Positions 1 through 5,673 of a stretch of DNA of 5,673 nucleotides are shown piece after piece. The DNA lies in assembly GCA_028287205.1 (NCBI GenBank), contig JAQBQC010000408.1:1-5673 (forward strand), in the 5' to 3' direction. Numbering within the stretch: the first letter of the stretch is position 1; the number at the start of each line of letters is the position of its first letter. The stretch comes from Gemmatimonadota bacterium. Lineage in GTDB: Bacteria > Gemmatimonadota > Gemmatimonadetes > Gemmatimonadales > Gemmatimonadaceae. The position numbers and the translations under genes were made by a program. The notes beneath the pieces were generated by a model. The model made no database searches. It was not told where the DNA came from and saw only the letters and a list, made by a program, of their open reading frames with translations.

Positions 1-62
1 GGGATGACCAGGAGGGCGACGGAGAAAGCGACGGTGAGCAGTGAGGCGGTCGGACGGTTCAT
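1..62 (-). CDS. N-terminal fragment of an exported or membrane protein (runs off the left edge)
   Basis: A minus-strand ATG at 62-60 opens a frame that stays open to the window edge, giving 20 complete codons that begin MNRPTASLLTVAFSVALLVI. The short polar start with one Arg, followed by a run of hydrophobic residues from about residue 8, looks like a signal peptide or first membrane segment. A GGAG motif at 74-71 sits 8 bases upstream of the ATG, which is good ribosome-binding spacing. The gene begins 41 bases after the stop of the aldo/keto reductase on the same strand, and no hairpin is evident between them, so the two may be co-transcribed. The product beyond the signal-like segment is outside the window, so no function can be assigned. 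The signal, ribosome binding site and spacing support a real gene, but 62 bases is little to judge by. Confidence 0.6.
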   Translation of the reverse strand, partial: MNRPTASLLTVAFSVALLVI

Positions 63-103
63 GCGGCGTTCTCCGGACGGTTGGTGGTGCGGAAAGAGAT
101 GGT

Positions 104-1096
104 TCATCGGCCGAGCACCTTCATCGATTCGGCTGCATAGCGATCGCCGACGGCGGCGCCTTTCGGTGCGATCTCGTCGATGCGCTCGAGATCGGCGCGC
201 GTGAGCGTCACGTTGATGGCATCGATATTTTCCTCGAGGTACTGGCGGCGCTTCGTGCCGGGGATCGGCACCATGTCGTTGCCCTGCGCGAGCACCCACG
301 CGAGCGCGAGCTGCGACGGCGTGCACCCCTTCTCGGCAGCGAGCCGCTCGATGTGGCGCACGAGCTCGAGATTCTTCGCGAAGTTCTCCCCCTGAAAGCG
401 GGGTGAGCTGCGGCGAAAATCATCGGAGCGCAAGTCCTCGATGCTCTTGAACGCGCCCGTGAGAAATCCGCGTCCGAGCGGCGAGTACGGAACGAAGCCG
501 ATGCCCAGCGTACGGCACGCGGGAATGATCTCGTCTTCGGGCTCGCGGCTCCAGAGCGAATATTCCGTTTGCAGCGCCGAGATCGGATGCACGGCATTTG
601 CGCGGCGCAGCGTTTCCGGGCCCGCCTCGGAGAGCCCGATGTACTTGACCTTTCCTTCGCGCACGAGATCGGCCATCGTGCCGACCGTGTCCTCGATTGG
701 CGTGTTGATGTCGACGCGATGCTGATAGTAGAGATCGATCGTGTCGATGCCGAGCCGCTTGAGCGAGCCCTCGACGGATGCGCGTACGTATTCGGGGCGG
801 CCGTTGATGCCCCGTTTGAGCGGATCGTTCGCGTCACGCACGATGCCGAACTTCGTGGCGATCACGTACTGGTCGCGCTTCCCCTTGATCGCTCTGCCGA
901 CGAGCTGTTCGTTGGTGTGCGGCCCGTACGCGTCGGCGGTGTCGAGGAAGTTCACCCCGAGCTCGAGCGCGCGGTGAATCGTCGCGACGGATTCACCCTG
1001 ATCGCTGCGGTCGCCGTAGAAATCCGACATCCCCATGCAGCCGAGCCCCATGGCGGACGTTTCGAGTCCCTGTGTTCCGAGTTTTCGATGCTGCAT
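104..1096 (-). CDS. Aldo/keto reductase (NAD(P)H-dependent oxidoreductase)
   Basis: This 330-residue protein is a full-length aldo/keto reductase, a cytosolic (alpha/beta)8-barrel enzyme that reduces aldehydes and ketones with NAD(P)H. The N-terminus has the family signature RKLGTQGLE followed by MGLGCMGMS. The catalytic tetrad is complete by motif: Asp52 and Tyr57 in FLDTADAYG, Lys82 in ATKFG, and His126 in YYQHRVD. The cofactor-phosphate motif IPGTKR is at 278-283, and [10 protein letters not shown] at 205-214 is also typical. Length and order match the subfamily that includes AKR13 and plant-like AKRs; the substrate cannot be read from sequence. The start is chosen because the family homology begins a few residues after it, although no clear Shine-Dalgarno precedes it. 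The gene lies 94 bases downstream of the PfpI-family gene with a strong hairpin between, so it may have its own weak promoter or depend on read-through. Codon use matches its neighbours. Confidence 0.95.
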   Translation of the reverse strand: MQHRKLGTQGLETSAMGLGCMGMSDFYGDRSDQGESVATIHRALELGVNFLDTADAYGPHTNEQLVGRAIKGKRDQYVIATKFGIVRDANDPLKRGINGRPEYVRASVEGSLKRLGIDTIDLYYQHRVDINTPIEDTVGTMADLVREGKVKYIGLSEAGPETLRRANAVHPISALQTEYSLWSREPEDEIIPACRTLGIGFVPYSPLGRGFLTGAFKSIEDLRSDDFRRSSPRFQGENFAKNLELVRHIERLAAEKGCTPSQLALAWVLAQGNDMVPIPGTKRRQYLEENIDAINVTLTRADLERIDEIAPKGAAVGDRYAAESMKVLGR

Positions 1097-1132
1097 TCGT
1101 TACCGGTGAGGAACGTGAGTGAGCAAACGAAC

Positions 1133-1166
1133 GTGCGCCCGGGGCCAGCGCGGGCCCCGGGCGCAC
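1133..1166 (-). terminator. Strong GC-rich hairpin, probable transcription terminator after the PfpI-family gene
   Basis: Bases 1133-1146 and 1153-1166 are perfect reverse complements, forming a 14-bp, almost all G/C stem with a 6-base loop (1147-1152). It starts 24 bases after the stop codon of the minus-strand PfpI-family gene. On the minus strand the stem is followed by a modestly T-containing stretch (GTTCGTTTGCT) rather than a clean U-tract, so intrinsic termination may be partial, or the hairpin may act as a 3'-end stabiliser or attenuator ahead of the aldo/keto reductase. The stem is symmetric, but no plus-strand gene is present for it to serve. Confidence 0.7.
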
Positions 1167-1190
1167 GATGTCATCGCGCGAGGCGCTCGA

Positions 1191-1787
1191 TCAACGAGAC
1201 GCACCCGCGTGTACCGACGCGCGCTGTTCTTCGTGCACGCCCTCCGCGAACTCCTCGATCATCTTCCTGCTGAAGGCGGGGATGTCGTCGGGCTTGCGGC
1301 TGGTGACGAGCCCGTGATCGGTTACCGATTCGCTGTCCGTCCAGTTGGCGCCGGCGTTCCTGAGATCCGTGCGCAGCGACGGCCACGAGGTCACGTTGCG
1401 TCCGCGAACGACGTCGGCTTCGACGAGCATCCAGGGGCCGTGACAGATCGACGCAACGGGCTTGCCGGCTTCGAAAAAGGCGCGGACGAAGTTCACCGCA
1501 TCCTCGTTCATGCGAAGTGTATCGGGATTCATGACGCCGCCGGGAAGCATCAGGGCGTCGAAGTCATCTGGGCTGGTGCTGTCGAGCGCGACATCGACTT
1601 TGATGTCGTCACCCCAGTTGGTGAGATTCCATCCTTTGATCGAGCCGGACTTCGGGGAAACCACTTTCGTCTTCGCGCCCGCGGCATCGAGTGCCTTGCG
1701 AGGCTCAGTGAGCTCGACCTGCTCGACGCCATCGGTCGCGAGAATCGCGACGCGCTTGCCGGACAGGGAGGGTGAGTTTGCGGCCAT
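1191..1787 (-). CDS. DJ-1/PfpI-family protein (type 1 glutamine amidotransferase-like stress protein)
   Basis: The 198-residue product belongs to the DJ-1/PfpI superfamily, PfpI/YhbO-like branch. These are small cytosolic flavodoxin-like proteins linked to stress survival and variously described as protease, glyoxalase or protein deglycase; the deglycase role is disputed. Visible landmarks are the first strand KRVAILATDGVEQVELTEP with the conserved acidic Glu22, the glycine-rich turn LMLPGG at 79-84, and the nucleophile elbow ASICHGPWML with Cys115 and His116. They are followed by LRTDLRNAGANWTD and VTSRKPDDIPAF, both typical of PfpI proteins. The frame is open back to 1847, but the start at 1787 is preferred: AGGAG lies 7 bases upstream and the fold begins about 10 residues later. 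The 20 residues added by the longer start are Arg-rich and unlike the family. A strong hairpin follows the gene. The aldo/keto reductase next door suggests a shared role against reactive carbonyls, which is inference. Confidence 0.94.
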   Translation of the reverse strand: MAANSPSLSGKRVAILATDGVEQVELTEPRKALDAAGAKTKVVSPKSGSIKGWNLTNWGDDIKVDVALDSTSPDDFDALMLPGGVMNPDTLRMNEDAVNFVRAFFEAGKPVASICHGPWMLVEADVVRGRNVTSWPSLRTDLRNAGANWTDSESVTDHGLVTSRKPDDIPAFSRKMIEEFAEGVHEEQRASVHAGASR

Positions 1788-1976
1788 GAAAATACTCCTG
1801 AACGATGAGACTGTACGGGCGCGCCATCCGCGCCGGGTCGCTCTCACCGTTGCAAAGCACGAGCCCTTACCGATGATGATGAAGAGTAGCGGTCTGGACG
1901 AGAAACGCGCGCGGGAGGGAGGCTGTTCCGCGGACGACAGTAGGCGCGGCGAGCGGACTCGTGCCTTGGCGGCGGC
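1788..1976. other. Intergenic region between the lipoprotein gene and the PfpI-family gene
   Basis: This 189-base stretch is the largest gap in the window. It should hold the promoter and leader of the PfpI-family gene, but I could not find a minus-strand -35/-10 pair with acceptable spacing. It contains the Shine-Dalgarno at 1795-1799 and a small hairpin: GGCGCG at 1818-1823 pairs with CGCGCC at 1829-1834 across a 5-base loop. That hairpin would lie in the leader about 19 bases upstream of the Shine-Dalgarno. No terminator with a U-tract is seen after the lipoprotein gene, so read-through from it is possible. No small gene is supported here. Confidence 0.5.
1795..1799 (-). promoter_or_regulatory. 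Ribosome binding site that fixes the PfpI-family start
   Basis: On the minus strand, AGGAG is followed by the 7 bases TATTTTC and then the ATG at 1787-1785. This near-perfect Shine-Dalgarno with an A/T-rich spacer is the best in the window. It argues that translation begins at 1787 and not at the in-frame ATG 60 bases upstream. Confidence 0.85.
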
Positions 1977-2942
1977 TCAGCGCGACGTCGAGGGCGCGGG
2001 CGCCGAGTTTCCGCCGTCTGCGACGAAGCGCCACCTGCCGTCGGCAAGGCGCTTCCAGACCGTGAGATAGTTGCTGTAGGAGATGTCCTTGCCGATGTGG
2101 ATGATCGCGTCACCGGACGTGTAGGCGAGATCGCCGGACGGCGCGGCATCGGCGACGCGCGGCGCCCAGATGAGCGCGCCGGGGCCGAGTGCGGCAACGC
2201 CGTTGGGAACTGCCTCGCTGCCGCAGATGATTTCGGTTGCACCGGTGCCGATCGATGCGCCATCGGGAGCCACGAACTCGCGGAAGGCGGCAGCGGCCCC
2301 GGCCTTTTGCGAGCGCGCGGAGAAGTCGAGGTCGGCTGCGCGCACGGTCGCGATCGCCGTCGAGTCGTGCGTCGCGACGTATGTGGGGCCTTCGGGATGC
2401 GCGCATGCGTCCGGCGCCGTGGTTGGAGCGTCGGCGCCACCGGCCGAGATGAGCCACGCCACGAGCTTCCATTCGTCGGACTCGCGACGCCAGAACGAGA
2501 GATACTGGATCGGCACGACGGAGGTGAGCGTGTCGCTGCGCGCGACGCGCCGGCCGTACCCATACGTGTAGCCACGCGTGCCGTCAGCCGACAGCTCGGC
2601 GCGGATGGGGCGCCAGCTGAGCGTGCGATTCGTGACCGCGTTGAGGGAGTCGAGAGCGGCGAGGACGCTGTCGCGCGTGCCGATGCGCGCGAGCGAGGGC
2701 ATGAGCATCACGACATCGTCGGTGGCGCCGGAGGCAATCGCATCGTGGAGGGAGCGACTGGCGAGGAGGGAGAGCGAGGAGTCGGCAGAGAGGAGCGTTT
2801 GGCGCGCGGCGACCTGTGACGCGGAGAGCGGGGCGGGGGGGCGCGTAGGCGAGGCGGTCGCGCGCACGGAGGACCCCGGGTGCGAGCAGGCGGCGAGCGC
2901 GGCGGCCAGGGCGAGACTGGCGATGATGGCGAATGGGCGCAT
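1977..2942 (-). CDS. Lipoprotein with two NTF2-like (SnoaL/DUF4440-type) domains
   Basis: The 321-residue product begins with a lipoprotein signal: MRPF, a hydrophobic core at about 5-16, and the lipobox Leu16-Ala-Ala-Cys19. Cleavage before Cys19 and lipidation are predicted; Ser20 at +2 is compatible with outer-membrane sorting in a didermic cell. A Pro/Ser/Thr-rich linker (about 20-42) follows. Two regions then each end in the strand pattern typical of NTF2-like folds: domain 1 (about 42-168) ends YLSFWRRESDEWKLVAWLIS, and domain 2 (about 195-312) ends NYLTVWKRLADGRWRFVADG. Such domains form cone-shaped pockets and serve as enzymes, ligand binders or scaffolds; no catalytic residues can be assigned. 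Domain 1 is the more divergent. Cys180 and Cys240 could form a disulfide in the periplasm. The start is fixed by the signal peptide, although only a weak GTGAG abuts the ATG. The domain call is by pattern and the function is unknown. Confidence 0.82.
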   Translation of the reverse strand: MRPFAIIASLALAAALAACSHPGSSVRATASPTRPPAPLSASQVAARQTLLSADSSLSLLASRSLHDAIASGATDDVVMLMPSLARIGTRDSVLAALDSLNAVTNRTLSWRPIRAELSADGTRGYTYGYGRRVARSDTLTSVVPIQYLSFWRRESDEWKLVAWLISAGGADAPTTAPDACAHPEGPTYVATHDSTAIATVRAADLDFSARSQKAGAAAAFREFVAPDGASIGTGATEIICGSEAVPNGVAALGPGALIWAPRVADAAPSGDLAYTSGDAIIHIGKDISYSNYLTVWKRLADGRWRFVADGGNSAPAPSTSR

Positions 2943-3030
2943 CTCACAAGCTGTGCGACAGCCGATCGATTCTGCAACGGCGGTCGTCGCGACTTTGCAT
3001 GGTTCTGACCTGTCTCACCTGGGGCGCCGG

Positions 3031-3387
3031 TTACCGCGTGCACCTCCAGTGCATGGCGATTAGCACGGCAGCGCCCGTGCGCGTGTCGACGAGAATTGTA
3101 TCGACACGCAGCCCCATACCTCGAGCTTGCAAGGACACGGAATCGCGGGACAGTCGAGACAGATGAAAGTTTCCGCCTGTATCGACATACGTGGAAATTT
3201 CGCTGCCGATCGCGGATACCTGTACCTGCCGGGCGGATTCACCGGAGTATGCCCACACTGCTTTCCCCACGATCTCGCCGGGCTGCAGCGTCGTGTCGCG
3301 AGTCACTCGCGTTCTCATCATGACTGGGACGATCGCCTCGTTCGCTTCATTCGCGCAGGTGGTCGGCTGCCATCCTTCCTGCCGCAT
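3031..3387 (-). CDS. Short orphan protein resembling a carboxypeptidase regulatory-like domain
   Basis: A 118-residue frame with no enzyme signature. Residues 38-112 follow the pattern of a carboxypeptidase regulatory-like beta-sandwich: GEIVGKAVW, then a Gly/Ala-rich turn, VQVSAIGSEISTYVDTGGNF, HLSRLSRDSVSLQARGMGLRV and a final strand. In larger proteins such domains usually sit after a signal peptide, often before a TonB-dependent receptor or peptidase. Here the first 37 residues contain no signal peptide and the frame closes upstream at 3427-3429, so the gene may be a remnant or its start may be wrong. ATG at 3387 lacks a Shine-Dalgarno; Met23 (3321) and Met24 (3318) are alternatives. Codon use differs from the neighbours, with AGA, CTA, TTG, GTA and several ACA codons, and the patch is visibly less GC-rich. 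It ends 88 bases before the lipoprotein gene. The domain pattern and upstream promoter-like sequence support expression, but function is unknown. Confidence 0.6.
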   Translation of the reverse strand: MRQEGWQPTTCANEANEAIVPVMMRTRVTRDTTLQPGEIVGKAVWAYSGESARQVQVSAIGSEISTYVDTGGNFHLSRLSRDSVSLQARGMGLRVDTILVDTRTGAAVLIAMHWRCTR

Positions 3388-3423
3388 GGTCGAGGTTCGA
3401 TCTGCTCCATCCGTGTTCCTCGA

Positions 3424-3452
3424 TTTCTATCACTGATCGGCAGCATCGGCAA
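3424..3452 (-). promoter_or_regulatory. Candidate sigma70-type promoter for the 118-residue gene
   Basis: Read on the minus strand, TTGCCG (3452-3447) and TAGAAA (3429-3424) are separated by 17 bases. Each hexamer matches 4 of 6 consensus bases, and a TG precedes the -10 hexamer in the extended -10 position. The pair lies between the stop of dnaE2 and the start of the 118-residue gene, and would begin transcription near 3417, about 30 bases before the ATG at 3387. It is one of the few A/T-containing spots in a GC-rich window. The call rests on consensus matching alone, and the host's promoter preferences are unknown. Confidence 0.35.
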
Positions 3453-3468
3453 CACTCGCGTGCGTCCA

Positions 3469-5673
3469 TCAATGAAAATCGTGCCCCTTCCACCCTCGTA
3501 GCTCCTCTCCCGCTTTCAGCTCCCGAAACAGCTCGCCCCTCAGATTCACCACCGTCTGCTCCACCTGCAGTGTGCCGCGCACGAGAATGAGTGGCGTCGT
3601 CGAGATCATGAGTGCCTGCTTCTCGAACAGCTTCGGCAGCACGACGACGTTCACCAGCCCCGTCTCATCCTCGAGCGTCAGGAACACGAATCCCTTCGCC
3701 GTGCCCGGCCGCTGCCGGCAGATCACGAGCCCCGCCGCCGCGACGTTGCGTGTGCCGTCCGGCAGCGCCATGATCTCGCGCGCCGAGCGCACGCCGTTCT
3801 CGCGCAGCATCGCGCGGAGGTGGCGCATTGGGTGTCCGTTGAGCGAGAGCCCCGTCATCCGATAATCCGACGCGGTGATCTCGCGCGGCGACATCGCGGC
3901 CACGGGCGTCGGCACATCGAGCTTGATGCGCGACGGCGCGAGCGGCCCCGCGTCGCCGCGCTCGATCTCGAGCATCCGCCACACCGCCGCGCGCCGCCGC
4001 CTCGCACTGGGCTCATCCGGCACGAAGCAGTCGAGCGCGCCTGCCTCCGCCAGCGCGCGCAGGGCGCGCCGCTCGAGTCCCGAGCGCGACACCACATCGC
4101 CGATCGACGCGAAGGTGCCGCCGCTCTCGACCGCGCGCTGCAGCAGCTCGCGCGACTTGCCGCCGATCCCGCGCACGAGACGAAGGCCGAGCCGCACCGC
4201 GAAGCTGGTGCCCACCGGCTCGAGCGTCGAGTCGTAGCGCGAGCGCGAGGCATCCACCGGGAGCACGACCACACCGTGGCGCTTCGCATCCTCGATGAGC
4301 GTTCCCGGCGAGTAGAAGCCCATCGGCTGCGCGTTCAGAATCGCCGCGAGGAATTCGGGCGCGTAGTAGTGCTTGAGATACGCGCTCGCGTACACGAGCA
4401 GCGCGAAGCTCGCCGCGTGCGACTCGGGAAAGCCGTAGTCGGCGAAGGCGTTGATCTGATTGTAGATCCGCTGCGCCACATCCTGCGAGAACCCGTTCTT
4501 CAGCATCCCGTCGATCATCTTCTGGCAGATGTCGGCCATCCGCTCGCGGCTGCGCTTGTGTCCCATCGCGCGACGGAGGTTGTCCGCTTCGCCGGGTGTG
4601 AAGCCTGCGGCGGCGATCGCCACCTGCATCCCCTGCTCCTGGAAGAGCGGCACGCCGAGCGTGCGCTTGAGGATCGGCTCGAGCGAGGGATGCGGGTACG
4701 TCACTTCCTCTTCGCCCGCTTTGCGCCGGAGATAGGGATGCACCATCTCGCCCTGGATCGGGCCCGGGCGAATGAGCGCGACCTCGACGACGAGATCGTA
4801 GAAGCAGCGCGGCTTGAGTCGCGGCAGCGTGTTCATCTGCGCGCGGCTCTCCACCTGGAACACGCCGATCGTGTCGGCCGCACAGAGATCGTCGTACACG
4901 GCCTGATCATCGAAGTCGAGCGTCCACAGGTCGATCGTGTGGCCGCGCATCGTGCGGATGTACTTGAGGCAATCCTGGATCAGCGTGAGCATGCCGAGCC
5001 CGAGAAGATCGATCTTCACGAGCCCCATCGCCTCGACATCGTCCTTCTCCCACTGAATGACGGTGCGATTCTCCATCGATGCCGGCTCGATCGGCACGAT
5101 GGTGGAGAGCGGCTCCGCGGTGAGCACGAACCCGCCCACGTGGATCGAGCGGTGCCGCGGGATGTTGTGCATCCCCTTCACGATGAGCGGAAGTGCGCGC
5201 ACGCGTGCGTCGTCCGGATCGAGCCCCGCGCGCCGCAGCAGCGTGCCGGGATCGGTGGAGCGGAGCGCCGTGTTCGGATTTCTTCGCTCGTTGTGAGTGG
5301 CTTCCGCATGCGGATCCATCCATGCGGGAAGCTCGCGATTCGTCGACTGCGCGTTCGGACTTCCGTACGGCTCGTACGCCGCGTTGGGCTTCGGGCGATC
5401 GGCTTTCGATGTCGGCTTCGTCTTTCGCCTTTCCTCGCGCTCGCTCTCGCGCACGTTGCGCTCCTTCTCCTCGAGCGCGCGCGTGCGGTTCACCACCTCC
5501 GTGCCGTGCACGAGATGGCTCCCAATCCGCTCGGCGGTGGCCGCATCACTGTTGCCGTCGCGGCCGTCGCTGTCGTACGCGACATCCGCGTCCGCCTGCA
5601 TCGCCTCCGCCGTCGCGCGCGCGGAGAAGCGATCGCTCATCGCCGCGAGCGTGTCCGCCTGCTCCACGGAGAA
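3469..5673 (-). CDS. dnaE2: Error-prone DNA polymerase DnaE2 (5'-truncated by the window edge)
   Basis: This is the C-terminal 734 residues of a C-family DNA polymerase of the DnaE2/ImuC type, which carries out mutagenic translesion synthesis in the cytoplasm, normally with ImuA and ImuB under SOS control. The frame is open through 5673. The GTG at 5667 is an internal Val, since FSVEQADTLA matches mid-polymerase sequence. Counting that Val as residue 1, HVGGFVLT is at 176-183, GLVKIDLLGLGMLT at 215-228 carries Asp220 (third catalytic aspartate, equivalent to E. coli alpha Asp555), and IGVFQVESRAQM is at 267-278. PGPIQGEMVHPYLRR spans 301-315, YGFPESHAASFALLVYASAY 411-430, helix-hairpin-helix-like sequence about 490-545, and an OB-fold about 641-711. 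The chain ends DFH, as DnaE2 proteins commonly do, without the tau-binding domain of DnaE1. The PHP domain and first two aspartates lie outside the window. Residues about 20-143 are an unusual charged insertion. Confidence 0.95.
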   Translation of the reverse strand, partial: FSVEQADTLAAMSDRFSARATAEAMQADADVAYDSDGRDGNSDAATAERIGSHLVHGTEVVNRTRALEEKERNVRESEREERRKTKPTSKADRPKPNAAYEPYGSPNAQSTNRELPAWMDPHAEATHNERRNPNTALRSTDPGTLLRRAGLDPDDARVRALPLIVKGMHNIPRHRSIHVGGFVLTAEPLSTIVPIEPASMENRTVIQWEKDDVEAMGLVKIDLLGLGMLTLIQDCLKYIRTMRGHTIDLWTLDFDDQAVYDDLCAADTIGVFQVESRAQMNTLPRLKPRCFYDLVVEVALIRPGPIQGEMVHPYLRRKAGEEEVTYPHPSLEPILKRTLGVPLFQEQGMQVAIAAAGFTPGEADNLRRAMGHKRSRERMADICQKMIDGMLKNGFSQDVAQRIYNQINAFADYGFPESHAASFALLVYASAYLKHYYAPEFLAAILNAQPMGFYSPGTLIEDAKRHGVVVLPVDASRSRYDSTLEPVGTSFAVRLGLRLVRGIGGKSRELLQRAVESGGTFASIGDVVSRSGLERRALRALAEAGALDCFVPDEPSARRRRAAVWRMLEIERGDAGPLAPSRIKLDVPTPVAAMSPREITASDYRMTGLSLNGHPMRHLRAMLRENGVRSAREIMALPDGTRNVAAAGLVICRQRPGTAKGFVFLTLEDETGLVNVVVLPKLFEKQALMISTTPLILVRGTLQVEQTVVNLRGELFRELKAGEELRGWKGHDFH

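Noticed and set aside
569..1273. 234-codon plus-strand open frame across the aldo/keto reductase gene and the terminator.
   Set aside because: It is antisense to a clear enzyme with a full catalytic tetrad, crosses the 14-bp hairpin, and has a composition expected of the reverse strand of GC-rich coding sequence.
1119..1775. 218-codon plus-strand open frame opposite the PfpI-family gene.
   Set aside because: It mirrors the complete PfpI-family gene on the other strand, reads through the hairpin, and shows no recognisable motif.
1788..1847. A 20-residue N-terminal extension of the PfpI-family protein from the upstream in-frame ATG.
   Set aside because: The AGGAG at 1795-1799 sits correctly for the ATG at 1787, and the extension is Arg-rich and unlike the family.
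1876..1884. Short GATGAT-type trinucleotide run in the intergenic region.
   Set aside because: Only about three units, too short to treat as a repeat array or regulatory element.
1844..2575. 243-codon minus-strand frame overlapping the lipoprotein gene in another frame and running into the gap at 1844-1976.
   Set aside because: It is a low-complexity Ser/Pro/Arg/Thr product typical of an out-of-frame translation, with no Shine-Dalgarno and no domain pattern.
2097..2819. 240-codon plus-strand open frame opposite the lipoprotein gene.
   Set aside because: It is Arg/Gly/Ala-rich, with the composition of a GC-rich shadow frame. The minus-strand frame has a lipobox and domain patterns.
5665..5667. 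GTG as the true start of dnaE2, making a short polymerase without a PHP domain.
   Set aside because: The two codons before it (Phe, Ser) continue the DnaE2 reading into the window edge, and FSVEQADTLA matches the interior of the family. The gene is cut by the window, not naturally short.

Overview
This is a GC-rich bacterial chromosomal window in which every gene I can support lies on the minus strand, so transcription runs from the right edge to the left. The high GC, the strong third-position GC bias and the gene mix (DnaE2-type polymerase, a lipoprotein with two NTF2-like domains, a short carboxypeptidase-regulatory-like protein) fit a soil or environmental bacterium such as a Gemmatimonadota member. 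Alpha- or deltaproteobacteria cannot be excluded, because no phylogenetic marker is present.

Layout in the direction of transcription: (1) 5673-3469, the C-terminal two thirds of an error-prone DNA polymerase DnaE2, whose N-terminus lies beyond the right edge. Between its recognisable blocks it carries a charged insertion of roughly 120 residues. (2) 3387-3031, a 118-residue orphan protein resembling a carboxypeptidase regulatory-like beta-sandwich, in a patch less GC-rich than its surroundings and preceded by a plausible sigma70-type promoter. (3) 2942-1977, a lipoprotein with two divergent NTF2-like (SnoaL/DUF4440-type) domains. (4) 1787-1191, a DJ-1/PfpI-family protein with a very good ribosome binding site, followed by a strong GC-rich hairpin at 1166-1133. 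(5) 1096-104, an aldo/keto reductase with a complete catalytic tetrad. (6) 62-1, the first 20 codons of a protein with a signal peptide or N-terminal membrane anchor, running off the left edge.

Functionally, the PfpI-family protein and the aldo/keto reductase form a plausible carbonyl or electrophile stress pair, although a hairpin separates them. DnaE2 belongs to damage-induced mutagenic translesion synthesis, usually with ImuA and ImuB, which would lie to the right if present. The lipoprotein and the 118-residue protein have no assignable pathway. No tRNA, rRNA, CRISPR array, insertion sequence or phage gene was seen. No stretch longer than 300 bases lacks a gene; the largest gap is 1788-1976. 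I found no convincing undescribed multi-gene system. The best leads are the DnaE2 insertion and the orphan 118-residue gene.
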